Shown here: one piece after another, positions 33,026-41,180 of the stretch
Position numbering within the stretch: position 1 is the stretch's first letter
Layout: each line of letters begins with the position of its first letter
Source of the DNA: Thermohalobaculum sp039816045
GTDB taxonomy: Bacteria; Pseudomonadota; Alphaproteobacteria; Rhodobacterales; Rhodobacteraceae
Assembly (NCBI GenBank): GCA_039816045.1
Contig: JBCBYB010000011.1
Span: 1 to 64,000, forward strand
Length of the DNA stretch: 64,000 bases
Reading direction: 5' to 3'
Position numbers and translations under genes: made by a program
Notes under the pieces: model-generated
Database searches by the model: none
What the model was told of the DNA's origin: nothing
The model's input: the letters and a program-made list of their open reading frames with translations, nothing else

Positions 33026-34432
33026 TCACTCCACCACATAGCCGTAGTCGCCATCGAACCCTTGCGTGGTCAGGATGTTGGCGCCGTCTCCCGGCACCTC
33101 GTTCCCGAGCAGGAAGAGCTCGAACTCGTTCGGAATGCCGATGCGGTCGGTCGGCAGCACGATATCTTCCGCGTTGTCGAGCGGCGTGACCAAGTTCACG
33201 GTCACCATGATGACCAGCTCGGACTCGTTCCGCTGGAAATCTGTCGATCGAAACAGCGAACCGAGGATTGGGACGTCTCCAAGGAACGGGACCTGATCGA
33301 CGTTGCTCGCAAAGTCTTCTTCGAACAGCCCCGCGATGGCGAAGCTCTGTCCATCCCGAAGCTGAACCGTCGTGGTCGCTCGTTTCACCTGGAAGCCAAC
33401 GATCTCGATGCCGCCGCTGGTTGTGCTCAGACTCGGGTCAACACTCGAAACCTCCGCCGAGAGCGCGAGATTGATGAGTTGCCCATCCAAAACCGTCGGA
33501 AGGAAGATCACGTTGACGCCGACCGCACGGAAGGAGACGTCGACATTGCCCTCTTCGTCGATTGCGGGGATCGGAACCTCGCCGCCCGCGAGGAAATCAG
33601 CCTCGGTCCCCGACAACGCGACGATGGTCGGTTCTGCGAGCATCCGAGCGAAGCCTTTGCCTTCCAAAGCGTCGATCTGGAGGTCGAGCAAGAAGTTGTC
33701 AGCGATTGAGAAAACCGAACCGAAGACGCCGAACGAACCGAGGAGGTTCGTGAACTGGGTTTCTTCGTTGTCGGCAAGGTTGTTCGTGATCGACTCACCG
33801 GTCTGCGCGAAGGGCACCGTTCGACCGGTCGTTCCAAAAAGACCCGTGGAGACGCCGATGTTCTTGAGCGCGTTGCGCGACATCTCTGCGACGCGCACCT
33901 TCAAGGCGACCTGCTGCGTCCCGCCGACCGACATCATGTTGGTTACGGCATTGCCGGCATAAGCACGTGCAAGCGTCAACGCGCGGTTGAGCTTGTCTTT
34001 GCCAGACAAAACCCCGGACAGGACGATGCCACCACCGGCCTGCCGGACTTCGATATCTTCTTCCGGCAACACGGCTGCCAAGCGCTGCTTCAGCTCCGCC
34101 AAATCGGGCTGAACCACAATCGTCACGTTGCTGATCAGCTGGCCACCCTCGCCCAGCAGCGTCAGTGTGGTCTTGCCGCGCTGGCGGCCGAGCACGTAGA
34201 TTGATCTATCCGAGAGCGGCTGCACATCGGAAATCTCAGGCTGGGCAACAGACAACTCGGTGAACGGCTGACTGCTTTCGACGACAATCGCTCGGTTCAC
34301 CAGCACCGTGATATCGTTGGAAGCTAGCCCGCGCTGTACCCTCAGAACGCTCTGGGCTTCAGCCCATCCGCTGCCAACGGTCAGCACCGCCAGCACGGCC
34401 AGGCACGCCGCCCTCATTATCCCGCGTGTCAT
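33026..34432 (-). CDS. cpaC: Tad pilus outer-membrane secretin CpaC/RcpA
   Basis: 468 residues. A signal peptide (about 26 residues, ending GWAEA) is followed by the pilus N-terminal domain NDITVLVNRAIVVES, a BON-type segment VVLP..DIEV and GIVLSGVLSGKDKLNRALTL, then the secretin core VALKVRVAEMSRNALKNIGV, and the C-terminal signature VPFLGDVPILGSLFRS. It forms the ring through which the Flp pilus leaves the cell. Full length. Confidence 0.95.
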   Translation of the reverse strand: MTRGIMRAACLAVLAVLTVGSGWAEAQSVLRVQRGLASNDITVLVNRAIVVESSQPFTELSVAQPEISDVQPLSDRSIYVLGRQRGKTTLTLLGEGGQLISNVTIVVQPDLAELKQRLAAVLPEEDIEVRQAGGGIVLSGVLSGKDKLNRALTLARAYAGNAVTNMMSVGGTQQVALKVRVAEMSRNALKNIGVSTGLFGTTGRTVPFAQTGESITNNLADNEETQFTNLLGSFGVFGSVFSIADNFLLDLQIDALEGKGFARMLAEPTIVALSGTEADFLAGGEVPIPAIDEEGNVDVSFRAVGVNVIFLPTVLDGQLINLALSAEVSSVDPSLSTTSGGIEIVGFQVKRATTTVQLRDGQSFAIAGLFEEDFASNVDQVPFLGDVPILGSLFRSTDFQRNESELVIMVTVNLVTPLDNAEDIVLPTDRIGIPNEFELFLLGNEVPGDGANILTTQGFDGDYGYVVE

Positions 34433-34574
34433 GACTTCGGTCCCTCATTGCTCGCATCGTTTCGAACGCAGGCCTAAGCCCTGCCGAATGTGACAGAGTA
34501 AACAACAAAACCGACCAACACTCAACTGCTTAACCGAGAAACCTCTCGCAAAGACTAAGCTCAAGCCCTCTCGA

Positions 34575-35417
34575 TCAGTCGGCGAACTCGAGCCGGTCCT
34601 GGATTGCGCCACCGCGCCGCACAGTAACAGATGTCCGCGGCGCCTCCTGCACCTGCGCCGGGGCCGGGGCGTCTTCGATCCCAAGGAGATCCTTGACGTC
34701 CACGGTTTGCGGGCTGTCCTCAACGCTTTCGTGGTTCTCAAGTCCGCGCAGCGTCAGAGACAACCGACCGAGACGCTGGGCCAACTGAAGCTTCTGAGCC
34801 GTCTCCGGCGTCACCTCAACGGTCGCCGTACGTCCTACGCGCGGCGCGTTCGACTGCTGGTTGGTCTCGTGATCCACAGCGATCACGAGGATGTTCTGCA
34901 GGATCACTGTGCTGGACAAGGTTGCACCGGCCCCCCGTGTCATGAGGACATCCACCCGGTCTCCAGGGGCAATGAAGCCAGCGACACCTGATATCGCGTC
35001 GATCCGAATTGAGAAGGCACGCTTCCCCTCGGAGAGCTGCATGGCCATGCGCTCCCGCGCGCCAAAACCGCTGATCTTGCTCTCAAGGATCGGCTCACCG
35101 GGTTCAATCTGCCGGAGAACGATACGGGTGTTGTCTTTGGTCTCCTCGGTCCCGAGAAGCTCCTTGGCGTCGGTGAAAGCGCCCTCGGGGAGCGAGGCTT
35201 CCGGCCACTCGACCCAGCGCAGATGCTGCTTGGGCTTCAGAGCGGTACCGTAGGAAAGCGGCACCTTAGCCACGATCACGGGCACGGTCTTAGGACCCTC
35301 GGGCGCCGAGCGAGCCATCCGAGACTCGAACTCGTCGAAATAGATCGACGCGAAGTAGATCGCCCCACCCGCAAGGGTTACGCCGAACATCAGCACGAGG
35401 ATCGCAATGATTTTCAT
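34575..35417 (-). CDS. cpaB: Tad pilus assembly protein CpaB/RcpC
   Basis: 280 residues. The N-terminal membrane helix (IIAILVLMFGVTLAGGAIYF) is followed by a SAF/beta-clip domain: VPVIVAKVPLSYGTALKPKQ, then ISGVAGFIAPGDRVDVLMTR and a final TATVEVTPETAQKLQLAQRLG. These match RcpC/CpaB. It acts in the periplasm with the secretin, possibly through carbohydrate or peptidoglycan contact. It opens the main part of the locus after the second pilin gene. Confidence 0.94.
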   Translation of the reverse strand: MKIIAILVLMFGVTLAGGAIYFASIYFDEFESRMARSAPEGPKTVPVIVAKVPLSYGTALKPKQHLRWVEWPEASLPEGAFTDAKELLGTEETKDNTRIVLRQIEPGEPILESKISGFGARERMAMQLSEGKRAFSIRIDAISGVAGFIAPGDRVDVLMTRGAGATLSSTVILQNILVIAVDHETNQQSNAPRVGRTATVEVTPETAQKLQLAQRLGRLSLTLRGLENHESVEDSPQTVDVKDLLGIEDAPAPAQVQEAPRTSVTVRRGGAIQDRLEFAD

Positions 35418-35557
35418 GGCTAGCCTAGCTCCCTGCCGTCGTTATCGCGCTCAGCCTGCACCCCACTTGCACACCACCGCACGTTTGCCCTTGATATGCC
35501 GGATTTTTAGACAGCCATCAAGCGCGCCGCCATCTTGGCTGCCGCGCGGCGTCGAGA

Positions 35558-35746
35558 CTAACCGCCTTCCGGCTGAATTTGCACCCGATTGAAGTCATTG
35601 TTCACTTGTTCGCGTATCGGCGCCACGCCGCCAGACATCAGCTCGTATGCCACAAAGACGCCGACCGTCATCAAGGCCGCGGTCACAGCTATCCACTCAA
35701 CCGACACTGCACCACGATCTCCGCTTACAAACCCTCGCAGTTCCAT
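35558..35746 (-). CDS. Second Flp-like short prepilin
   Basis: 62 residues from ATG 35746. The leader MELRGFVSGDRG ends in glycine and is followed by AVSVEWIAVTAALMTVGVFVAYEL. This is the prepilin pattern G, then A-V-x-x-E-W, with the glutamate at position +5 after the expected cut. The tail is polar (NNDFNRVQIQ). It is shorter and more diverged than Flp at 35972 and is probably a minor pilin or an alternative subunit. It lies between the flp terminator and cpaB. Confidence 0.75.
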   Translation of the reverse strand: MELRGFVSGDRGAVSVEWIAVTAALMTVGVFVAYELMSGGVAPIREQVNNDFNRVQIQPEGG

Positions 35747-35918
35747 CTCGATGCTCTCCCCTGGCAAGAGCACACGATTGCACACTCGCCTATAACATGT
35801 ATCCGGGACACGCGCTATGTGTCATGGAACGGGAATGCATCAGGACGGTAAAGACGCAGTAACCGACGGGCCAGTCACCAGCGATCTGCTAGCGCCACTG
35901 TGTGACGCCTAGAAGCAG

Positions 35919-35942
35919 AAAGGGCCGCCGAAGCGACCCTTT
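35919..35942 (-). terminator. Rho-independent terminator after flp
   Basis: On the minus strand AAAGGGTCGC-TTCG-GCGGCCCTTT forms a 10-bp stem with one G-T pair and a stable TTCG tetraloop, followed by CTGCTTCT. It starts 29 bases after the flp stop. It would make most transcripts end after flp, so the major pilin is made in excess over the assembly proteins. Confidence 0.8.
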
Positions 35943-35971
35943 CCCGTAAACACTCTGTAGAGCGGTCTGGA

Positions 35972-36178
35972 TCAGAAGCCGCTGAACTGGGTGTCGATGT
36001 CGTTGTCGACAGCGTTCGACAGAGTCGTGTTGATTTCTGCGAGAGCACCGGCAACGCCGTTCTCGAACAGGAAGTACACGGTGGCGATGCCGAGCAGCAG
36101 GATGCCAGCGGTCAGCGCAACCCAGTCAATGGTCACAGCACCGTCTTCGTCGCGGATGAACTGAGTAAAGATCGTCAT
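35972..36178 (-). CDS. flp: Flp major prepilin
   Basis: 68 residues from ATG 36178 behind GGAGGGTAAC. The leader ends RDEDG; processing after Gly13 would release AVTIDWVALTAGILLLGIATVYFLF, a single hydrophobic helix, plus a 25-residue polar tail ending DTQFSGF. Position +5 is Asp (usual Glu) and +6 is Trp (usual Tyr), as seen in related alphaproteobacterial Flp proteins. This is the pilus subunit of the Tad machine for adhesion and biofilm formation. Confidence 0.93.
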   Translation of the reverse strand: MTIFTQFIRDEDGAVTIDWVALTAGILLLGIATVYFLFENGVAGALAEINTTLSNAVDNDIDTQFSGF

Positions 36179-36419
36179 TTTGTTACCCTCCAGATGGTCA
36201 GTGGTCCGTCGTTTCCATAGGCGCACCCGCGGCGTACCTGTGACGCGGGTCGGGCGAGGCACAAAAACCATTCGTCCTAGCTCCGAGTAGGTTTTAGCAT
36301 TGCACCGGCTGCGCGCAAACGATTGAGACGCTAAAAACGGCTTTCATTGACAGATTCTCTTTGCAGTCTTCGTGATTTAGGTAGATTGATGGCAAGCATT
36401 CGGGAACTGTGGAGAAGAC
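36179..36419. promoter_or_regulatory. Divergent promoter region between flp and the lytic transglycosylase gene
   Basis: 241 bases with an AT content higher than nearby. On the plus strand TTGACA occurs at 36347-36352, a good -35 match, with weaker -10 candidates about 17-20 bases later; this would serve the transglycosylase gene. For flp no confident -35/-10 pair is found on the minus strand. No gene is seen in this stretch. Confidence 0.4.
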
Positions 36420-37259
36420 GTGGACAAAATGAGGCGAGAATGTGGCAAGCCGATACAAGTTCTTCTTCTTTGCCTTGGAATTGTCATTGCATTTTGCGCG
36501 GCTCCGATTGATTCGGCCAGTGCGGGACCAAAGCTCATCAACGGCGTGAATGCTTGGGACCGATCCGGCTTCAAGACGATCAAACCTCCACGTGGCGGCA
36601 AACGGTTTCGCGCCAACAGGCCATCGGGTTCGAGCAGCGGCGGTGCCGCGACGAAAACCCGCGAACACCCCTGGTTTTGGGCCGAAATCTCTCCGGCTGG
36701 TCAGGCTTCCGCGGCGAGATGGGACCAGGGGCTCACTCTTCTCCGGCATAGACGCCAGATCGGCAAGGCCATCTACAGCACGGACCGCATGCGCCGGATT
36801 GCGGAGCAGTGGGCGCAACCTGTGCGTGCAGCAGCCCGGCGCCATCAAGTCTCGGAGGCGGTGATGCTTGCGGTGATCGCAGTCGAGTCCGCCGGACAAC
36901 CGCGCGCGCGGTCGCCAAAGGGTGCCATGGGGCTGATGCAGCTGATCCCGGCCACGGCCAGACGCTTTGGCGTGCGCGACGCCTATGACCCGGCACAGAA
37001 TGTGGGCGGAGGGGCTGCCTATCTCGACTTCCTGCTCGGGCGGTTCCGGAGCGATATCGTGCTGGCCCTGGCCGGCTACAACGCCGGCGAAGGCGCCGTT
37101 GCGCGCCATGGTGGTGTGCCGCCCTATCGGGAAACCCGCGACTATGTGGTGCGCGTGCTCGATGCTCTTGTGGCTATGGAGACCCTTTGCACCACCCGCC
37201 CGACGGGTCCCCGCCAAACCTGTGCTCTCAGCGGGCCACTGCGCGTCCCCGCCGGCTGA
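36420..37259 (+). CDS. Lytic transglycosylase (SLT domain) linked to tad locus
   Basis: 279 residues from GTG 36420, 5 bases after GGAG; ATG 36429 is an alternative. A signal peptide covers about 1-35. Residues 135-265 form a type-1 SLT domain: AVIAVESAGQPRARSP with catalytic Glu156, GAMGLMQLIPATARRFG, and YNAGEGAVARHGGVPPYRETRDYV. It cleaves glycan strands and probably opens peptidoglycan for the pilus. It diverges from flp. Confidence 0.92.
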   Translation: MDKMRRECGKPIQVLLLCLGIVIAFCAAPIDSASAGPKLINGVNAWDRSGFKTIKPPRGGKRFRANRPSGSSSGGAATKTREHPWFWAEISPAGQASAARWDQGLTLLRHRRQIGKAIYSTDRMRRIAEQWAQPVRAAARRHQVSEAVMLAVIAVESAGQPRARSPKGAMGLMQLIPATARRFGVRDAYDPAQNVGGGAAYLDFLLGRFRSDIVLALAGYNAGEGAVARHGGVPPYRETRDYVVRVLDALVAMETLCTTRPTGPRQTCALSGPLRVPAG

Positions 37260-37267
37260 CCGGGAGT

Positions 37268-37708
37268 TCAGCCGCCAAGGAGCCCGACGGCTGCCTCGAC
37301 CGCAAGCGGGTAGCCCGCCGGCCCGAACCCAGCGATCACGCCGGTCGCGGCAGTCGCCACATGGGAGACATGGCGGAACGCCTCGCGCCTGTGCGGATTG
37401 GAGAGATGGAGCTCGATCACCGGACCTTCAAAGGCCTTCAGCGCGTCGTGGATCGCAACTGAGGTGTGCGTATAGGCCGCCGCATTGATCACGATGGCAC
37501 CGGCCTGGCCGCGCGCCTCCTGGATCCAGCTTACCAACTCGCCCTCATGGTTCGACTGCCGGAAGACCAAAGCCACGCCCAAGGCATCGGCCTTGGCCCG
37601 GGTGACCGCCTCGATATCGGACAGCGTCGCAGACCCGTAAATGTCGGGCTCGCGTGTCCCGAGCAGGTTGAGGTTCGGCCCGTTCAGGACCCAGATCGTG
37701 GCCGTCAT
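37268..37708 (-). CDS. aroQ: Type II 3-dehydroquinate dehydratase
   Basis: 146 residues. VLNGPNLNLLGTREPDIYG carries the lid-loop Arg19 and catalytic Tyr24. INAAAYTHTSVAIHDAL holds Asn75 and catalytic His81, and IELHLSNPHRREAFRH holds His101 plus the substrate-binding region. It converts 3-dehydroquinate to 3-dehydroshikimate in the shikimate pathway. It is usually encoded alone or with accB; here it follows a TRAP operon with a 67-base gap and is probably not part of it. Confidence 0.96.
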   Translation of the reverse strand: MTATIWVLNGPNLNLLGTREPDIYGSATLSDIEAVTRAKADALGVALVFRQSNHEGELVSWIQEARGQAGAIVINAAAYTHTSVAIHDALKAFEGPVIELHLSNPHRREAFRHVSHVATAATGVIAGFGPAGYPLAVEAAVGLLGG

Positions 37709-37775
37709 GTGGAGTCTCCCCAGCTCACGCGAGCCTAAGAGGCCTGGGTTGCGCCCGCAAGCGGCCCTCCCGACA

Positions 37776-39086
37776 TCATCCGGGTCGGCTGCTCATGTTC
37801 TCAGGCAGGAAGGTGGCAAGATCCGGCACCGCGATCAGCAGGAACACCATCGCGACCATAATGAGGAACATCGGGAACGCCGCACGCGCAATAAAGGGCA
37901 TCTCGTGGCGGGTCATGCCCTGAAGCACAAAGAGGTTGAACCCGATGGGCGGTGTGATCTGGGCCATTTCCACCACCACCACGATGAAGATCCCGAACCA
38001 GATGATGTCGATCCCTGCTTGTCGGATCATCGGCTCCACCACCGCCATCGTGAGCACCACGGAGGAGATCCCGTCGAGGAAGCAGCCGAGGATGATGTAG
38101 AACACGAGCAGCGCCATCAGCAGCTCGAAGCGGGTGAGCTCGAGCGAGGCGATCAAATCGGCGAGCCCGCGGGGCAGCCCGGTGAACCCCATCGAGAGGG
38201 ACAGGAACGCCGCCCCCGCCAGGATCAGCGCAATCATGGCGGAGGTTCGGGTCGCACCCAACAGGCTGTCGATGAAGGTCGCAAGGGTGAGCGAACCCTG
38301 CCCCGCCGCAAGAGCCAGAGCGCCCAGCACCCCGAAAGCCGCCGCCTCGGTCGCCGTCGCGAACCCGAAATACATCGACCCGATCACCAGCGAGACCAAC
38401 AGGAGGAGCGGTATCAGGAACCGAGAGTTGGCAAGCTTCTCGGCAAAGCTCATCGGTGGCTCGGGCGTCGGCGCATAGCTGCGGGAGAGCTGCGAGGTGA
38501 CCGCCACATACCCCATGAACATTGCCGCCAGAACCAGGCCAGGCACAATGCCTGCGATGAAGAGCTTGGTGATCGACTCGTTGATGGTCACCCCATAGAC
38601 AATCAACGTCAGCGATGGAGGGATCATCAGCCCCAGCGTCGCGGCCCCTGCAAGGGTGCCGATCACCATCCGCTCGGGATAGTTGCGTCGGCGCAGCTCC
38701 GGGATCGACATCTTGCCAACGGTCGTCAGCGTGGCAGCAGAGGAGCCCGAGACCGCAGCGAACACGGTGCACCCGACGATATTGGTGTGAATGAGCCCAC
38801 CCGGCAGCCGCGCCATCCAGGGAGAGAGCCCGCGGAACATGTCCTCGGAGAGCCGCGTCCGAAACAGGATCTCGCCCATCCAGATAAACAGTGGCAAGGC
38901 GGTCAGCGACCAGGACGACGACGCCGTCCAGATCGTCGTGATCATCGCATCGCCGGCAGGGCGGGAGGTGAAGAGCTCCATCCCGACATAGGCGACGCCC
39001 ATCAGCGCAAGCCCGACCCAGACACCGCTCCCCAGCAGCAGGAACAGCACGAAGAGAAAGATGATGATCGGGGCAAGGCTCTCCAC
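37776..39086 (-). CDS. dctM: TRAP transporter large permease (DctM family)
   Basis: 436 residues with about 12 membrane helices. Family segments include FTSRPAGDAMITTIWTASSS, VFAAVSGSSAATLTTVGKMS and PPSLTLIVYGVTINESITKLF, then ITPPIGFNLFVLQGMT near the C-terminus. It moves the periplasmic ligand inwards, driven by a sodium gradient. It lies 3 bases after the small permease. The substrate is likely an organic or amino acid because of the DadA-like oxidase and racemase beside it. Confidence 0.94.
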   Translation of the reverse strand: MESLAPIIIFLFVLFLLLGSGVWVGLALMGVAYVGMELFTSRPAGDAMITTIWTASSSWSLTALPLFIWMGEILFRTRLSEDMFRGLSPWMARLPGGLIHTNIVGCTVFAAVSGSSAATLTTVGKMSIPELRRRNYPERMVIGTLAGAATLGLMIPPSLTLIVYGVTINESITKLFIAGIVPGLVLAAMFMGYVAVTSQLSRSYAPTPEPPMSFAEKLANSRFLIPLLLLVSLVIGSMYFGFATATEAAAFGVLGALALAAGQGSLTLATFIDSLLGATRTSAMIALILAGAAFLSLSMGFTGLPRGLADLIASLELTRFELLMALLVFYIILGCFLDGISSVVLTMAVVEPMIRQAGIDIIWFGIFIVVVVEMAQITPPIGFNLFVLQGMTRHEMPFIARAAFPMFLIMVAMVFLLIAVPDLATFLPENMSSRPG

Positions 39087-39089
39087 GCG

Positions 39090-39626
39090 TCAGTCCCCCG
39101 GAGCCGACTCGGTTTGGATGCCGTGCTCGCCCTCCCAGATCAGCCGGATCAGATGGTCCCACAGGCAGATCGCCAGCAGCACCGTGCCCGCGGCCATGGA
39201 AAGCTGGGGGATCCACAGGGGCATCGCATCTTGTCCCTGGCTGATGTCGTTGAGCTTCCAGGACCAGTAGGTGCCCTTGATGGCATAGCGCGCAAAGAAG
39301 GTGGCGGTGATCGCGCCGATGCCAAAACACCAGATCTCGAGCCAACGCCGGCGGGGCCCGAGGGCGTTCAGCACAAGCGACACCCGAATATGCGCCCCAT
39401 GGTTGAGCGCATAAGCGAAGGCGAAGAAGGACGCCCCCGCCATGCAGTACCCCGCATAGTCCGTCCCACCAGGAAAGGTGAAGCTGAACCAGCGCGCCGC
39501 CATCTGCGCCACAATGATGCCGAGGATCGCGATCAGAAAGCAGGCCGCAAGGATGCCGCCCGCTAGATAGAGAGTGTCGAGAAAGCGCCGCAGGATCCGC
39601 AGCGCGCCGGGGGTCGGACCCGTCAT
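39090..39626 (-). CDS. dctQ: TRAP transporter small permease (DctQ family)
   Basis: 178 residues from ATG 39626, immediately after the TGA of the upstream small gene. Four membrane helices are visible, such as YLAGGILAACFLIAILGIIVA, and the middle includes FTFPGGTDYAGYCMAGASFFA and HGAHIRVSLVLNAL, where the GAHIRV motif is typical of DctQ. It partners DctM at 37776. Confidence 0.92.
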   Translation of the reverse strand: MTGPTPGALRILRRFLDTLYLAGGILAACFLIAILGIIVAQMAARWFSFTFPGGTDYAGYCMAGASFFAFAYALNHGAHIRVSLVLNALGPRRRWLEIWCFGIGAITATFFARYAIKGTYWSWKLNDISQGQDAMPLWIPQLSMAAGTVLLAICLWDHLIRLIWEGEHGIQTESAPGD

Positions 39627-39627
39627 G

Positions 39628-40023
39628 TCAGCCCTCACCGCCGCTGGAGCCGCGCGACGCCGGGACGACGTAACACCCCGACCGCGGCCGCTCAGCTTTC
39701 TCAGGGACGATCACGCTATCAAGAAAATGAACCGCTCCGAGCGAGTTCGCCTCCGCATTGCGCGTTTCCCGTTCGTGGTTCCAGCCACGCAGATCGTCGA
39801 CCAACTCCTTGGCGAGTTCGATGGCAGAACCCGAGCACTGCCGCCCATGATTGGTGAGGAAGGGGTCACACTCGACGAAGATCTCCTCGATGGGCATGCC
39901 ACAGCGCCACGCGTTCACCACTTCAGCGGAGAGCTCGAAGCAGGCGAAAGACGGCTCGGGTTTGGAGAGCCGGTCATACCAGCGCACCAACTTAACCCCT
40001 AAACTGTCGTTGTGGCCGGCCAT
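39628..40023 (-). CDS. Hypothetical protein inside the TRAP operon
   Basis: 131 residues from ATG 40023, behind GGGGGA-type bases. It is cytoplasmic-looking with no signal peptide. Recognisable pieces are LVRWYDRLSKPEPSFACFELS, GMPIEEIFVECDPFLTNH and AIELAKELVDDLRGW, which look like a small helical protein. I do not recognise the family. It lies between the binding-protein gene and dctQ, so it should be expressed with the transporter. Confidence 0.65.
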   Translation of the reverse strand: MAGHNDSLGVKLVRWYDRLSKPEPSFACFELSAEVVNAWRCGMPIEEIFVECDPFLTNHGRQCSGSAIELAKELVDDLRGWNHERETRNAEANSLGAVHFLDSVIVPEKAERPRSGCYVVPASRGSSGGEG

Positions 40024-40140
40024 GGGGATCTCCAATCGCGGGGGAAGGGTGCAAGGGGACGAAGCACCTGGGAACCGGGGCGTCACCGTCCCCAGCTCCC
40101 AGACACCAAGATCGTCACACGGACCCAGAGACGTGGCCGA

Positions 40141-41121
40141 TCACTCGGCGCTGTAGGCGTCGATGATGGCCTGCCCTTCCGCGCCCGCCTTCTCGAGCCA
40201 CTCGGAGGTCATCTGCGCGCCCACCTCCTGCAGCTCGCCAACCAACGTGTCCCCGGCGCGCCCGACGGTCATGCCGCCTTCCTTGAGGCCGGTCAGCGTG
40301 AACTGGGTGTAGTCCTTCGAGCGCTGAAGACCGGCCGCCTTCGCCGCCGCCGCGCAGGAGCGCAGCGCGGTCTGCGTCGCACCGTCGAGCGCGTCCCAAG
40401 CATCCTTGTTCACAAAGATGGCGTTGCGCGGCAGCCAAGCGTCGACCTCATAGAAATGCGTGAGGTGCTCCCACACTTTGCGGTCATAGCCGGTGGCGCC
40501 CGACGAGATGAAGCTCTCGGCCACACCGGTCGCCAGCGCCTGCGAAAGCTCGGCCGCCTCGACCTGCACCGGCAGCATGCCCGTGAGTTCGGCCATCCGC
40601 GCCGTTGCGGTGTTGTAGGAGCGGAACTTGAGCCCCTTCATATCGGCGACACTCTCCACCGGCTTCTTGAAGTAGAGACCCTGGGGCGGCCAGGGCACGG
40701 AATAGAGATAGACGAGGTTCTGCTCCTCGAGCGTCTCAACCACGGTCGGGCCAGCCGCCTCCCAGAGCTTCTCGTGCGCGTCGAACGAAGTTGCCAGAAA
40801 TGGGATCGAGTCGACGCCGAAGATCGCGCTCTCGTTCTGATGTGCCGAGAGGAGGCGCTCTCCGATCGGGGCCTGGCCGGTCTGGACGGCGCGCTTGATC
40901 TCGTTGCCCTTGAACAGCGAGCCCGAAGGATGCGTGACGATCTCGAGCCCGCCTTCGGTCGCTTGTCCGACACAGAGCGCAAACTCGGCCGCGTTCTCGG
41001 AGTGGAAGTTTGTCGCGGCATAAGCCAGCGGCATATCCCATTTCTCGGCGAGGGCTGCGGTGCCGAGCGTCACAGTCACCGCAAAGACGCCAACGGCGCC
41101 CCATGTCGCGAATCGGTTCAT
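40141..41121 (-). CDS. dctP: TRAP transporter substrate-binding protein (DctP family)
   Basis: 326 residues with a signal peptide ending near TAALA/EKW (about residue 25). EKWDMPLAYAATNFHSENAAEFA is the N-lobe start. The carboxylate-contacting arginine is probably in KGLKFRSYNTATARMAELTG, the conserved 'G.K.R' region, and LATGVAESFISSGATGYD is the second-lobe segment. It binds the solute for the DctQM pair downstream. It is first in the TRAP operon and follows the DadA-like oxidase gene. Confidence 0.92.
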   Translation of the reverse strand: MNRFATWGAVGVFAVTVTLGTAALAEKWDMPLAYAATNFHSENAAEFALCVGQATEGGLEIVTHPSGSLFKGNEIKRAVQTGQAPIGERLLSAHQNESAIFGVDSIPFLATSFDAHEKLWEAAGPTVVETLEEQNLVYLYSVPWPPQGLYFKKPVESVADMKGLKFRSYNTATARMAELTGMLPVQVEAAELSQALATGVAESFISSGATGYDRKVWEHLTHFYEVDAWLPRNAIFVNKDAWDALDGATQTALRSCAAAAKAAGLQRSKDYTQFTLTGLKEGGMTVGRAGDTLVGELQEVGAQMTSEWLEKAGAEGQAIIDAYSAE

Positions 41122-41180
41122 CTCTATCTCCCTGTTCTTTCGGCGCCGTGCGCCAGAGGAATGCTAACGGCTCGCGGCGC

